Assembly (NCBI GenBank): GCA_046155615.1
Contig: JBJXFP010000018.1
Coordinates: 1 to 63,078, forward strand
DNA from: JANNVZ01 sp046155615
Lineage (GTDB): Bacteria; Bacteroidota; Bacteroidia; Flavobacteriales_D; Sanyastnellaceae
Length of the DNA stretch: 63,078 nt
Reading direction: 5' to 3'
The notes below the pieces were generated by a model. That model searched no databases. It was not told the origin of the DNA and saw only the letters and a program-made list of their open reading frames with translations. Both the position numbers and the translations under genes were made by a program. Below, in pieces: positions 33,501-40,996 of this stretch. Within the stretch, counting starts at the first letter, position 1. Every line of letters starts with the position of its first letter.

Positions 33501-34907
33501 CGCCACCATGTTTACAGGAAAAAGAAATGAGTTGTGTGGCAGCGGTGCAAAGAGCGGATCGAAATAACCACAACTGTCTTTGCCAATGAAGTCGGTCTGT
33601 ATCACCTTGTTCTCATCGAAGGTGGTGTTGTCTTCAAAAGCACTCAGCACTATCTCGTTGGTATTGCGCTGCGCGTATATTTTCGGGTAATAAACCCTGG
33701 GCTGATTTGATCCCTGATAAATGTCGTAGATAGTAGTGTTCGGATTGTAGTTTACAGAGGGTACAGTCAGCTCGTAGTGTGCACCCCATGGATTCACCAG
33801 CGGGTTGTTTTTGTCATAGCGCATGATGAATGGGAAAGTGCCAGTGATACTATTGTTCGTCTGGTTGTGCCCGTAGCCTGCTATCAATATTTCGTTGCCC
33901 GCGCAGGTGGCACCAAACTCATAGGTATAATGGTCGTTGCTATAGCCCGCCACCAGATAGCGTGTGCGGGCATTGTTTATCACTCCTGTAAATTCGTTGA
34001 AAGCGGTGATGCCTCCGCTCTGAGTGCCGCTGAAGTTGGTGAGGTGATACAACTCAAACTCAGCATCATCATAAGCACAATCAGCAGCCACACAATTGGT
34101 GCCCGCTCCACTGTTGTCGGTATATAACTCTTTCCATATAGAGCCACCGCTAAGGCTTACACGGGCAGCCATGCCGCATTGCTCGAGCGATGGTGCTGTG
34201 CCACTGCCGCCTATGAAGTAGCCCAAAGAGCCCGACCATATCCACGAGGCACTGTTACACATATCCCAGTCGGGTTGGCCTGCGCTTATGGGTGAGTCGA
34301 ATTTGCGTGCCCATTGTATCACCAGATTGTTGTCCATCTTTATTGCATAGCCGCTCTTACTGTCATTGGCATTGTAGCCCACAGCTTCGAATCCGGTTAT
34401 CACATATCCGCCATTGGGGTCGCCCGGAAAGTACAAGTTGTTGTTGGGCTGCAGGTAAAATGCCGAGTTCATCACATGCAACGCTGGCGTGTGCTTGTTG
34501 TTAGCCGGCACATTGATGCGCACCTTGTTGATGAAGTTGAAGTTGGTGTCCACACTCATTACAAATCCCAAATCCAATGCGCCTACTTTTTCATAGCCAC
34601 ATATTATATAAGTGTTGTTGTTGCCCTGTACTATGTGCAGTGCGTGTTCCTGATTGGTTGTGCTGAAGGTTACATCATTCATCAGGTTGCCGCTGGCATC
34701 TAAGCGCATCAGGTGTACATCCCAATTACCTGCAACCAACTGGCTTCCGGCCTGCACATAGCCCGTGCGCGATATGGTGCTTATCATGCTGGTGTGGTCA
34801 TCATCAGTATTGTGCTGATACATGTAGTTGAACTGGGCTGTGGCTGCTACTGACAGACATACGGTGGCCAACAACATCGCGGCTTTTTGCATAAATACTT
34901 TTTTCAT
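30519..34907 (-). CDS. Large PKD-domain secreted protein with T9SS sorting domain
   Basis: 1462 residues from the ATG at 34907 (MKKVFMQKAAMLLATVCLSV, cleavage near ATAQ); an in-frame start 29 codons earlier would spoil the signal. Residues about 25-500 form a beta-rich, propeller-like region. Next come several PKD-type domains rich in Cys (WTFGTITSVLAGDNYTFCFPGSGTY, YWWNFGDGNTSTAANPTHCYAGSGIY, WEWGDGTTSNTASAEHYYGYSG) and proline/Cys linkers (PPPPPCC). An Ig-like segment and a fibronectin-like region follow. The last 85 residues (LLLYPNPCNGEML ... ASGVYHLVISSDGEHYTERFVVMRD) are a type A sorting domain. It is probably an adhesin or extracellular matrix component, with Cys pairs forming disulphides. 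It is divergent from the propeller kinase gene. Confidence 0.88.
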   Translation of the reverse strand: MKKVFMQKAAMLLATVCLSVAATAQFNYMYQHNTDDDHTSMISTISRTGYVQAGSQLVAGNWDVHLMRLDASGNLMNDVTFSTTNQEHALHIVQGNNNTYIICGYEKVGALDLGFVMSVDTNFNFINKVRINVPANNKHTPALHVMNSAFYLQPNNNLYFPGDPNGGYVITGFEAVGYNANDSKSGYAIKMDNNLVIQWARKFDSPISAGQPDWDMCNSASWIWSGSLGYFIGGSGTAPSLEQCGMAARVSLSGGSIWKELYTDNSGAGTNCVAADCAYDDAEFELYHLTNFSGTQSGGITAFNEFTGVINNARTRYLVAGYSNDHYTYEFGATCAGNEILIAGYGHNQTNNSITGTFPFIMRYDKNNPLVNPWGAHYELTVPSVNYNPNTTIYDIYQGSNQPRVYYPKIYAQRNTNEIVLSAFEDNTTFDENKVIQTDFIGKDSCGYFDPLFAPLPHNSFLFPVNMVAATYTLSPNSPAQNALTATPIPCLNCPVNTNFTYTVSSCTYTFTASAANLCAGWTIYDSSNNVIFTTTGISFSYTFTLNGTYTVCYADCAIGSNGMICRDETCQTVTVNCVSPCGVMNADFSFVVSGCCVTFTDLTPDGNPFGCESWTFGTITSVLAGDNYTFCFPGSGTYNVCHNDCCYNSSNGTYTYHQICKTVTVNCTPPCCLPTGFVVSASSLCCRTFSPFFNTGCTPSPNLQYWWNFGDGNTSTAANPTHCYAGSGIYTVCVTFWCSKLNQFTYCQTIIVKCILPPPPPCCIGTSKINLNTSGQMVQASNGMEIGPDLIITSQLWEWGDGTTSNTASAEHYYGYSGSFTVTCTADGTRGGIPFTSVATQTITVHMAPPCICPPDDPFVFADSPLQCNAGSHSTCLKVIDWDGEAGTIYQWMESSTAGGPYTEIPGAIGQQVWINNMNGPKYYVCRCMSALTGGYTISDEVSVTDHHFSASSTATSNTICAGSPVTIVVTPADAVYYEWLPQQSYTASATVSPATTTTYEIFVRDASGCGAETMQTITVNPCPACDNPGNAAQIPNSGGAYPQGNCYNNTLDFADVSPQGNPANVLPGGGQDVWYQFTAQSSTVYFTGSTTTFDMVLELHTAAFVQVDMENSVAGIGGENMLSTGLTTGATYYLAIRSYDGSTGPFSICMQSLMQSYCNDGNGTYDLCTNFKAKWTGASSYIYNFTPVAPTPGVPTSVTGAGSVALSHATLALQHGGCYDVRIDAVYNIGGNVVVVQGATICSICIAPHASVEVKLAQRCPATLLKSSVLQGKPFVCGALYYTIEFTPVTNCAGTTTTGLSFTKQTTGASATLNLSFTSPQALQNNTHYRVRFRPTFGYGDGVYGNPQVIFIGGSNMDEAQLTPQDENEKHDDVPSLLLYPNPCNGEMLQVNLTNFGEAAMQLLVLDNTGKIVFAQQLIISDVSQTTALHFARRLASGVYHLVISSDGEHYTERFVVMRD

Positions 34908-35063
34908 AGCTGAAGACTTTTTTTTGAGTTGAGGTTCTTTTTGCATCTTCAAAAATGATTGGTATTCATACATCAGTTTTTTCACTTTGAGCAAATGGCG
35001 TTGGTTGTTGATTAAGTGGTGGAAGTATTTGCTTCAGGTTGTTGTTTTCTTGCGTGGTCTTAA

Positions 35064-37922
35064 TTGACAGCGCCTTTGCAATACATCATCCGCATATTAT
35101 TTGGGTTACTGCTCGTGTGCACGGTGTTGGGCACACACGCACAACAGCCCGTGTGGCTCAGCTATACAAGTGCCGATGGTTTGCCAAGCAACGAGGTATA
35201 TCAAGTGCATCAGGACAAGCATGGCTTCATCTGGCTGTGTACAGATGGTGGTGTGAGTGTATATGATGGCAAAACATTTCGCAACTTCAGTAGCGAGAAT
35301 GGAGCGCCTGACAACACGGTGCTTGGCCTCTTCGAGGCAGACAACGACATCATGTGGTTCCGCACATTGGCAGGCAACATCTTTTACATCAACCTGAACA
35401 CTTTCGAGCTGTTCAATATTGAGGCTGCAATACCTGACTACCTGATGACCTCGCTCTATGTGGATGAAGACGAAAACATCTATACAGCCCTTACCAGTAG
35501 CGACAAACTTTACAAGATAAAACCCCCGCACCGACAGCAAGACATTTCGCATTACACTGATTCTACCTGTAAGCTGAATGTCTATCTGTTTGCTCCAAGC
35601 AATGTGGTGTATTTCAAAAATTTTGACGTGAATAACAACACATGCGTTGTTCATTATGGCGATGTAGCGCTGAACCTCCAATTACCTAACGCCCTTGTAA
35701 TCCGCAAGGTGATAAGCGTTGGCGATGGTCTCATTTTTTGCGAAGAATTCAACAACTATTTATATAGGGGAAATAAGTTTATTCCTTTTCAAACTGACAA
35801 CCTGATAACCAATGCATCGCAAGACAATGATGGCAACCTGATAGTGTGCCTTGGTAAAAATGAAGGTGTATGTATATATGATGGAATGAATGTGGAGGCG
35901 GCACCTAAAAGATATTTCAAAGGCACCAGCCTGAGCAGTGTAATACAGGACAATGAGAACAACTACTGGCTCAGCAGCATGACCGATGGTTTGCTGATGG
36001 TACCTTCATTCAGCCTATTGGTGTACAGCCACCAAGACAATAGCCATGGCACAAAAACAACAGGAGTCTATTGCACCGATGACAATCATGTAATGGGTAA
36101 GTACTACGACAATGTTTTTTTTAATCCAATGGGCGGAGCGGTAGCTGCGAGCGATAAGGTAAGTATGAGCTGCCGGGGTGGTGTCCGAGTACATTCATCC
36201 AAAGGCATCGAGATTCAGGACAATCCATTTGCGGAAGAGTATCCGCGAAGTGAAGTGTTTCAGTTGCGTGGTTACGATGGCTACTTTGCCATGCAGCCCC
36301 GTGCCGTAACCTTTTGCAATGCACAGATGCAAATAGTAGAACGGTTTGTGCCGGAAACCAGAATCAACGGCTATGCACTACAGGGGGATAGCATCCTATG
36401 GCTCGCTTGTTTAGACGGCTTGTGGAGTTTTGCCAATGGCAGCTTGCATATTCACAAAGCTGAGCACCCCCTCTTCAACATGCGGCTGGATGATGCTGAT
36501 GTGGCACCTGACGGTACCTTGTGGCTATGCAGCAGGAGTGATGGCGTAGTGATGAAACGTGACGATGTTGTAAAGAATTTTACAATAAAAGACGGATTGG
36601 TATCAAACATCTGCCGCACCATTATGGCAGATGGCCAGCGGCTGTGGGTAGGTACCAACCGGGGCATCAGCAGATGGAATACTGCGAACGACCATGTAAA
36701 TGGTTTAGAGAATATTTCGCTGCAAAATGGACTGCCCTCCGCTGAGATAAGCATGATAAAAAAAAGCGGAAACACCATTTGGGTCGCTTCTGATGCGGGC
36801 ATTTTTTCATTTCATGAAGACCACGACTTTGGCAACAGCACAGCTCCAATCATACATCTCAACCATGTGCTGGTAAATGGTAACTACTATGCAGAAATAG
36901 AAAATGCTTCATTGAATTACAACGAAAATTTCATAGAGATTTCGATGTCGTGCCTTAGCTATCGCTATCCCATGGCCAATTCATTCAGGTACAGATTGCA
37001 AGGATTAGACACTGCCTGGGTAACCACCGGCAATGGCAACATCACCTTCACTACGCTGCCTCCGGGCAGCTACACCTTCACTGCGTTTGCCATGAACAAC
37101 AGCGGGCTGAGTAGCACAGTGCCCGCAGTAGTTACATTCACCATTGGCAAGCCTTGGTGGCAGCGCTGGTGGTTCGTGGCATTGGCTGCATTGGCTGTGG
37201 CTGTGGTGGTGTACTTGCTGGTGCAGCGCAGAATAAAAGCCATACACCACGCAGCAGAAGAGAAAACTGCACTGGCCAGGAAAATGGCCGAGTTAGAAAT
37301 GCGCGCACTGCGCACACAGATGAATCCTCATTTTATTTTCAACTGCATCAATAGCATACAACACTTCATACTGAGCAACGAGAAGATGATTGCCCAGAAG
37401 CACCTTTCGCGTTTTGCCAAACTGATACGCAATGTGCTGGAAAACTCCAAGCAGGACTGGATACCACTGCAGACCGAACTTGAAACTTTAGAATTGTACA
37501 TAGAGATGGAGGCACTGCGCTTCGAGAATAAATTCACCTACACCATACACACGGACAGCACGGTGGACAAGGTGAGCACGCTGGTGCCTCCCATGCTCAT
37601 TCAGCCCTTTGCTGAGAATGCGATACTGCACGGACTGCTGCCGCTGAAGACCCCGGAAGGAACGCTGCACATTTCCATAGCAAAAAACAACGGACACCTG
37701 AAGTGCGTGGTGACGGACAATGGCATTGGCCGCACACAAGCTGCATTGCTCAACAACAAAAAGAAAGAAGGACGAAAGTCGTATGGCATAAACATAACCA
37801 GCGAAAGATTAGCACTGCTGAGCAACAAGGACACCCGTGTGGACATAGCCGACATACACCACGCTGATGGCAGCCCTGCGGGCACCTGCGTTACTTTTTT
37901 TATTCCACTACTCAAAGCCTGA
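35064..37922 (+). CDS. Beta-propeller sensor histidine kinase (LytS-type kinase domain)
   Basis: 952 residues. The start is TTG (35064, directly after an in-frame TAA) or TTG at 35076; no ATG precedes the signal peptide. About 600 residues of periplasmic Reg_prop propeller follow (WLSYTSADGLPSNEVYQVHQDKHGFIWLCTDGGVSVYDG is the classic first blade). Next are a Y_Y_Y domain (FRYRLQGLDTAW), one membrane helix (WWFVALAALAVAVVVYLL), and a His_kinase domain with MNPHFIFNCINS (His756) and an ATPase domain (PPMLIQPFAENAILHG, VTDNGIG). It resembles the first half of hybrid two-component systems, with an extracytoplasmic ligand and a LytTR partner encoded 4 nt downstream. Confidence 0.92.
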   Translation: MTAPLQYIIRILFGLLLVCTVLGTHAQQPVWLSYTSADGLPSNEVYQVHQDKHGFIWLCTDGGVSVYDGKTFRNFSSENGAPDNTVLGLFEADNDIMWFRTLAGNIFYINLNTFELFNIEAAIPDYLMTSLYVDEDENIYTALTSSDKLYKIKPPHRQQDISHYTDSTCKLNVYLFAPSNVVYFKNFDVNNNTCVVHYGDVALNLQLPNALVIRKVISVGDGLIFCEEFNNYLYRGNKFIPFQTDNLITNASQDNDGNLIVCLGKNEGVCIYDGMNVEAAPKRYFKGTSLSSVIQDNENNYWLSSMTDGLLMVPSFSLLVYSHQDNSHGTKTTGVYCTDDNHVMGKYYDNVFFNPMGGAVAASDKVSMSCRGGVRVHSSKGIEIQDNPFAEEYPRSEVFQLRGYDGYFAMQPRAVTFCNAQMQIVERFVPETRINGYALQGDSILWLACLDGLWSFANGSLHIHKAEHPLFNMRLDDADVAPDGTLWLCSRSDGVVMKRDDVVKNFTIKDGLVSNICRTIMADGQRLWVGTNRGISRWNTANDHVNGLENISLQNGLPSAEISMIKKSGNTIWVASDAGIFSFHEDHDFGNSTAPIIHLNHVLVNGNYYAEIENASLNYNENFIEISMSCLSYRYPMANSFRYRLQGLDTAWVTTGNGNITFTTLPPGSYTFTAFAMNNSGLSSTVPAVVTFTIGKPWWQRWWFVALAALAVAVVVYLLVQRRIKAIHHAAEEKTALARKMAELEMRALRTQMNPHFIFNCINSIQHFILSNEKMIAQKHLSRFAKLIRNVLENSKQDWIPLQTELETLELYIEMEALRFENKFTYTIHTDSTVDKVSTLVPPMLIQPFAENAILHGLLPLKTPEGTLHISIAKNNGHLKCVVTDNGIGRTQAALLNNKKKEGRKSYGINITSERLALLSNKDTRVDIADIHHADGSPAGTCVTFFIPLLKA

Positions 37923-37926
37923 TACC

Positions 37927-38676
37927 ATGAAAGCACTCATAGTAGATGATGAAATAAAAGGTGCAAAAACACTGCACGTATTGCTGCGCGAATACTGCCC
38001 GCAGATAGAGGTGGCAGGCATGAGCCACAGCATGGAAGATGCCGAGAGCGCCATAGGTGTGCTGCACCCCGATGTGGTATTCTTAGATATAGAAATGCCC
38101 GATGGCAGCGGTTTCCAACTGCTGGAGCGATTTCCTAACCACACCTTTCAGGTAATATTCACTACGGCTTACGACCACTTTGCCATACAGGCATTCAAGA
38201 CCAATGCAGTGAGCTACCTGCTGAAACCCATAGATGCTGACGAACTGAAAGCAGCAGTGAAAAAGCTGACGGTAAATGATGCCCAGCGCGACTCCCGATT
38301 GAGCAATATAGAAAATGCCTTAACTGAATTGCGCGCTATGAGCAGGCCCAATCAGAAGCTGGCTGTGCACAGTGTAGATGGCATTTCATTCATAGAAACA
38401 GAAAAGATAATCCGCCTGGAGGCTGACAGCAACTACACACACATATTCACCACAGGCGGCAAGAAGATGACCTCGGCCAAAACACTGAAGGACTATGAAG
38501 AGGCCCTGCCCGCAGGACAATTTTTCCGCATACACCACGCACACATCGTAAACCTGCTGCACGTGGAGCGCTACATAAAAGGCGAAGGCGGCTACATAGT
38601 GACCAACGACAACACCACCCTTGAAGTGTCGCGCAGAAGGAAGGCGGAGTTGCTGGAGGTGCTGGGGAGGATGTGA
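37927..38676 (+). CDS. LytTR-family response regulator
   Basis: 249 residues. Receiver domain (1-120) with acidic pair LIVDDE, phosphoacceptor Asp54 in VVFLDIEMPDGSG, a TTAYDHFA switch and a LLKPID lysine. LytTR DNA-binding domain (about 145-248): KLAVHSVDGISFIETEKIIRLEADSNYTHIFT ... FFRIHHAHIVNLLHVERY ... LEVSRRRKAELLEVL. It starts 4 nt after the sensor kinase stop and is its obvious partner. The target could include the divergent PKD protein gene at 34907, but that is only inferred from proximity. Confidence 0.94.
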   Translation: MKALIVDDEIKGAKTLHVLLREYCPQIEVAGMSHSMEDAESAIGVLHPDVVFLDIEMPDGSGFQLLERFPNHTFQVIFTTAYDHFAIQAFKTNAVSYLLKPIDADELKAAVKKLTVNDAQRDSRLSNIENALTELRAMSRPNQKLAVHSVDGISFIETEKIIRLEADSNYTHIFTTGGKKMTSAKTLKDYEEALPAGQFFRIHHAHIVNLLHVERYIKGEGGYIVTNDNTTLEVSRRRKAELLEVLGRM

Positions 38677-38805
38677 TACCTGAATGTGCGGATGACTTAC
38701 GCACACATTTCTCCAATGCAATGCCGCACATCGCCCAACTCCAACCGCAGCCGAGACTTGCGTGTTTCAATCATCAAGTCTTTGACCTGATCCCCAAATC
38801 ACCCC

Positions 38806-39156
38806 TCACGCCTTTCTCACAAACTGCGACTTAAGGCCCATGGCCCCGAAGCCATCTACTTTGCAGGATATGTTGTGGTCGCCATCGGTCAGGCGTATAT
38901 TTTTCACTTTGGTGCCGGCCTTCACCGGTTTAGGTGCCCCTTTCACGGGCAGGTCTTTCAGCACTATCACTGTATCGCCATCATGCAGCGCATTGCCATT
39001 GGCATCCAGCACCTGGGTGGTGGTGGTGGCAGCTTCAGGTTCGCTTGCCTCTTCCCCGGCACTCCACTCGTGGAAGCACTGTGGGCACACCAGCACAGTG
39101 TCCATCGGGTAGGTGTGTTCGCAGTGGCACTTGGGGCAGTTGGGCAGGCTGGTCAT
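38806..39156 (-). CDS. PhnA/YjdM-type zinc-ribbon protein
   Basis: 116 residues. The N-terminal zinc ribbon has two Cys pairs (CPKC...CPQC). A Thr/Ala-rich linker follows, and then a C-terminal KOW/SH3-like domain (ALHDGDTVIVLKDLPVKG ... GTKVKNIRLTDGDHNISCKVDGFGAMGLKSQFVRKA) typical of the PhnA family. The name comes from 'alkylphosphonate uptake', but members have no proven role there. Length is normal. The minisatellite at 39351-39460 lies upstream. Confidence 0.9.
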   Translation of the reverse strand: MTSLPNCPKCHCEHTYPMDTVLVCPQCFHEWSAGEEASEPEAATTTTQVLDANGNALHDGDTVIVLKDLPVKGAPKPVKAGTKVKNIRLTDGDHNISCKVDGFGAMGLKSQFVRKA

Positions 39157-39350
39157 TGTTGGTAATGGGTAATAGATAAAGAGCAGGCGAAATTAGAATA
39201 ACAGGACACTTTGCACCCACGCGAATTGCTTCAGTCTTGCATTACAGCGACAGTCTTACAGCGCGCTAACTTCCCGTGGTGCCGGGTGTGTGGCCTATGC
39301 CAGCAACTCACTTTCGCATTCACTCCTCCCAAATCATCAGGGCTGGCGCC

Positions 39351-39460
39351 TTTTCACTCTTCGCTCTTCGCTCTTCGCTTTTCACTCTTCGCTCTTCGCT
39401 TTTCACTCTTCGCTATTCGCTTTTCACTCTTCGCTTTTCACTCTTCGCTCTTCGCTCCTC
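39351..39460. repeat. Compound minisatellite of 7- and 9-bp units
   Basis: About 110 nt made almost wholly of TTTTCACTC (five copies) and TTCGCTC (with TTCGC and TTCGCTA variants), so that TTTTCACTCTTCGC recurs five times. It lies between PhnA-like and the 187-aa ORF. Strand-slippage instability is expected. Confidence 0.9.
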
Positions 39461-39493
39461 GCCCAATCCATCAAAGCTGGCGCTTTTCTTCCC
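39454..39493 (+). repeat. 40-bp direct repeat, left copy
   Basis: Begins GCTCCTCGCCCAATCCATCA and ends GCGCTTTTCTTCCC. It is identical base for base to 40076-40115. The pair brackets exactly one gene. Confidence 0.95.
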
Positions 39494-39499
39494 ACTACC

Positions 39500-39507
39500 T
39501 ACATTTG
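39500..39507 (+). promoter_or_regulatory. Putative -7 element (TACATTTG)
   Basis: Exact TAnnTTTG match 6 nt after the left repeat copy. It is very close to the ATG at 39512, so if used the mRNA would be nearly leaderless or start at a later codon. Confidence 0.3.
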
Positions 39508-39511
39508 ATTT

Positions 39512-40075
39512 ATGATACGCATGCTGTTTTACTTGTTATTGTTTTTTCCCCTGCTTGGACAAGGACAAGACTCCACCGATATTCAGTTATCCAAAACACT
39601 TGATGAAAACCGGATGGGAAAATGGATACAAGGAGATTATGAAATTCGCATTGAGCTGGATACGTTAGAAGCCATCATGCGGGAATACGGCAAATCATGC
39701 TTCGATGCAGCCATGACGTATGCTGCGGGGAGCATTGATTCGGTCAATTACGTACACTCGGGCAATAGATTTATGGCCGCTGCTGAACAATTGAAGCAGG
39801 CCGAAAACGATTTCGATTTGAAAACATTAGTGGTGTACTACGGCCCGCCAAGGGAAATAGAAAACCCTGATAATGCATCCATGACAAGCTACCTCGTGAG
39901 GCTATTAGTAGAGGGTGGGCAAGCGCAGGTGCATTACAAAGGAAAACGCATAGACTCACTGAAGTACACCTTCACATCGGATGGCCCAAACAGTATCTAC
40001 GGCTACACTGTGATGATCTACTATGACGATGCCGAAAATTGTTTATACCAAGAGTATTATCATCAGGGTTGGTAA
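39512..40075 (+). CDS. Uncharacterised secreted protein in a repeat-flanked cassette
   Basis: 187 residues: signal peptide MIRMLFYLLLFFPLLGQGQ, then an acidic mature part with TLDENRMGKWIQGDYEIRIELD, an alpha-helical middle (FMAAAEQLKQAENDFDLK) and a C-terminal part with LVVYYGPPREIENPD and YGYTVMIYYDDAENCLYQEYY. I do not recognise a family. The gene is bracketed by two identical 40-bp repeats, and its TAA (40073-40075) abuts the right copy, so gene and repeat look like one duplicated or inserted unit. Confidence 0.65.
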   Translation: MIRMLFYLLLFFPLLGQGQDSTDIQLSKTLDENRMGKWIQGDYEIRIELDTLEAIMREYGKSCFDAAMTYAAGSIDSVNYVHSGNRFMAAAEQLKQAENDFDLKTLVVYYGPPREIENPDNASMTSYLVRLLVEGGQAQVHYKGKRIDSLKYTFTSDGPNSIYGYTVMIYYDDAENCLYQEYYHQGW

Positions 40076-40115
40076 GCTCCTCGCCCAATCCATCAAAGCT
40101 GGCGCTTTTCTTCCC
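40076..40115 (+). repeat. 40-bp direct repeat, right copy
   Basis: Identical to 39454-39493. It starts directly after the stop codon of the 187-aa ORF, and its TTTTC end serves as a possible -33 box for etfB. Confidence 0.95.
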
Positions 40116-40137
40116 TCTTCCCTTTTTAATACATTCG
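40106..40137 (+). promoter_or_regulatory. Putative promoter of etfB
   Basis: TTTTC at 40106-40110, 19 nt, TACATTCG at 40130-40137 (TAnnTTCG), 25 nt before the etfB ATG. The -33 part lies within the 40-bp repeat. Confidence 0.5.
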
Positions 40138-40162
40138 CGCCCCGTTTCAAAACGCACGCTAC

Positions 40163-40903
40163 ATGAAAATCCTTGTCTGCATCAGCAAAGCGCCTGATAC
40201 CACCTCCAAAATAGCCTTCACCGATGGCAACTCAAAATTTGATGAAAACGGTGTCACTTACATAGTGAACCCCTATGACGAATGGTATGCTTTGGTGCGC
40301 GCACTGGAGTTGAAAGAAACGCTGGGCGGAAACGTTACTGTGGTGTCAGTAGGCGGTGCAGACTATGAACCCATCATCCGCAAGGCACTCGCCATTGGTG
40401 CTGATGATGCAGTTCGTATTGATGCTGCTGAAAGTGATTCGCTTTATGTGGCCAAACAAATAGCAGCCTATGCCAAGGCGCAGTCCTTCGACATCATTTT
40501 CTGCGGCAAAGAAACCATCAACTTCAATGGCTCAGTAGTGCCCGGCATGGTAGCCGAACTATTAGACATGCCTTATGTGGCCCTTGCACACAAGATAGAT
40601 GTGGCAGGTAACACTGCCACCATAGAAAGAGAGGTAACAGGCGGTGTGGAAGTGCTTGAAGTAAATACTCCATTTGTAGTAAGCGCAGCCAAGGGCATGG
40701 CCGAACAACGCATACCGAACATGCGCGGCATCATGGCAGCACGCACCAAACCATTGGCTATAGTGGCCGCAGCCGATGCTCAGCCAAGCACCACTGTAAA
40801 AGCCTACAGCCTGCCACCTGCCAAGAGTGGTTGCAAATACATCACTCCGGAAAACGCAGGCGACCTTATTCGTTTGTTACACGAGGAGGCGAAAGCGTTA
40901 TAA
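40163..40903 (+). CDS. etfB: Electron transfer flavoprotein subunit beta
   Basis: 246 residues, full length. The N-terminus KILVCISKAPDTTSKIAFTDG, the motif NPYDEWYALVRALELKE and GADDAVRIDA... are family-typical. A long loop with NFNGSVVPGMVAELLDMPYVALAHKID forms the AMP/flavin face. With EtfA it forms a soluble FAD-containing heterodimer that takes electrons from acyl-CoA dehydrogenases and passes them to ETF-quinone oxidoreductase. etfA follows 93 nt downstream; the intergenic part contains a short palindromic repeat. Confidence 0.95.
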   Translation: MKILVCISKAPDTTSKIAFTDGNSKFDENGVTYIVNPYDEWYALVRALELKETLGGNVTVVSVGGADYEPIIRKALAIGADDAVRIDAAESDSLYVAKQIAAYAKAQSFDIIFCGKETINFNGSVVPGMVAELLDMPYVALAHKIDVAGNTATIEREVTGGVEVLEVNTPFVVSAAKGMAEQRIPNMRGIMAARTKPLAIVAAADAQPSTTVKAYSLPPAKSGCKYITPENAGDLIRLLHEEAKAL

Positions 40904-40958
40904 GAAGGGGCCGGTGGCCAGTAGTCAGTCATCTGCCCAAATCAACAAGTCAATAAAT

Positions 40959-40975
40959 CAACCCCGTAGGGGCAA
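40959..40975. repeat. Short interspersed palindrome, copy 2 (CAACCCCGTAGGGGCAA)
   Basis: 17-nt palindrome 21 nt before the etfA start; a near-identical copy lies at 6848-6864. It is preceded by AACAAGTCAATAAATCA, also recognisable near the first copy. Confidence 0.6.
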
Positions 40976-40996
40976 GCATATCAACAAATAGATAAT

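Larger units (their letters stand above)
39157..39511. other. 355-nt repeat-rich intergenic region
   Basis: Non-coding between the divergent PhnA-like gene and the 187-aa secreted ORF. It holds a diverged copy of the 40-bp repeat (about 39324-39355), the compound minisatellite (39351-39460), the first perfect 40-bp copy (39454-39493) and a TACATTTG box (39500-39507). Confidence 0.75.

Noticed and set aside
38698..38771. 25-codon minus-strand ORF after the LytTR gene
   Set aside because: Too short and without context or motif.
39351..39460. CRISPR-like array
   Set aside because: Units of 7 and 9 bp without spacers, and no cas genes in the window.
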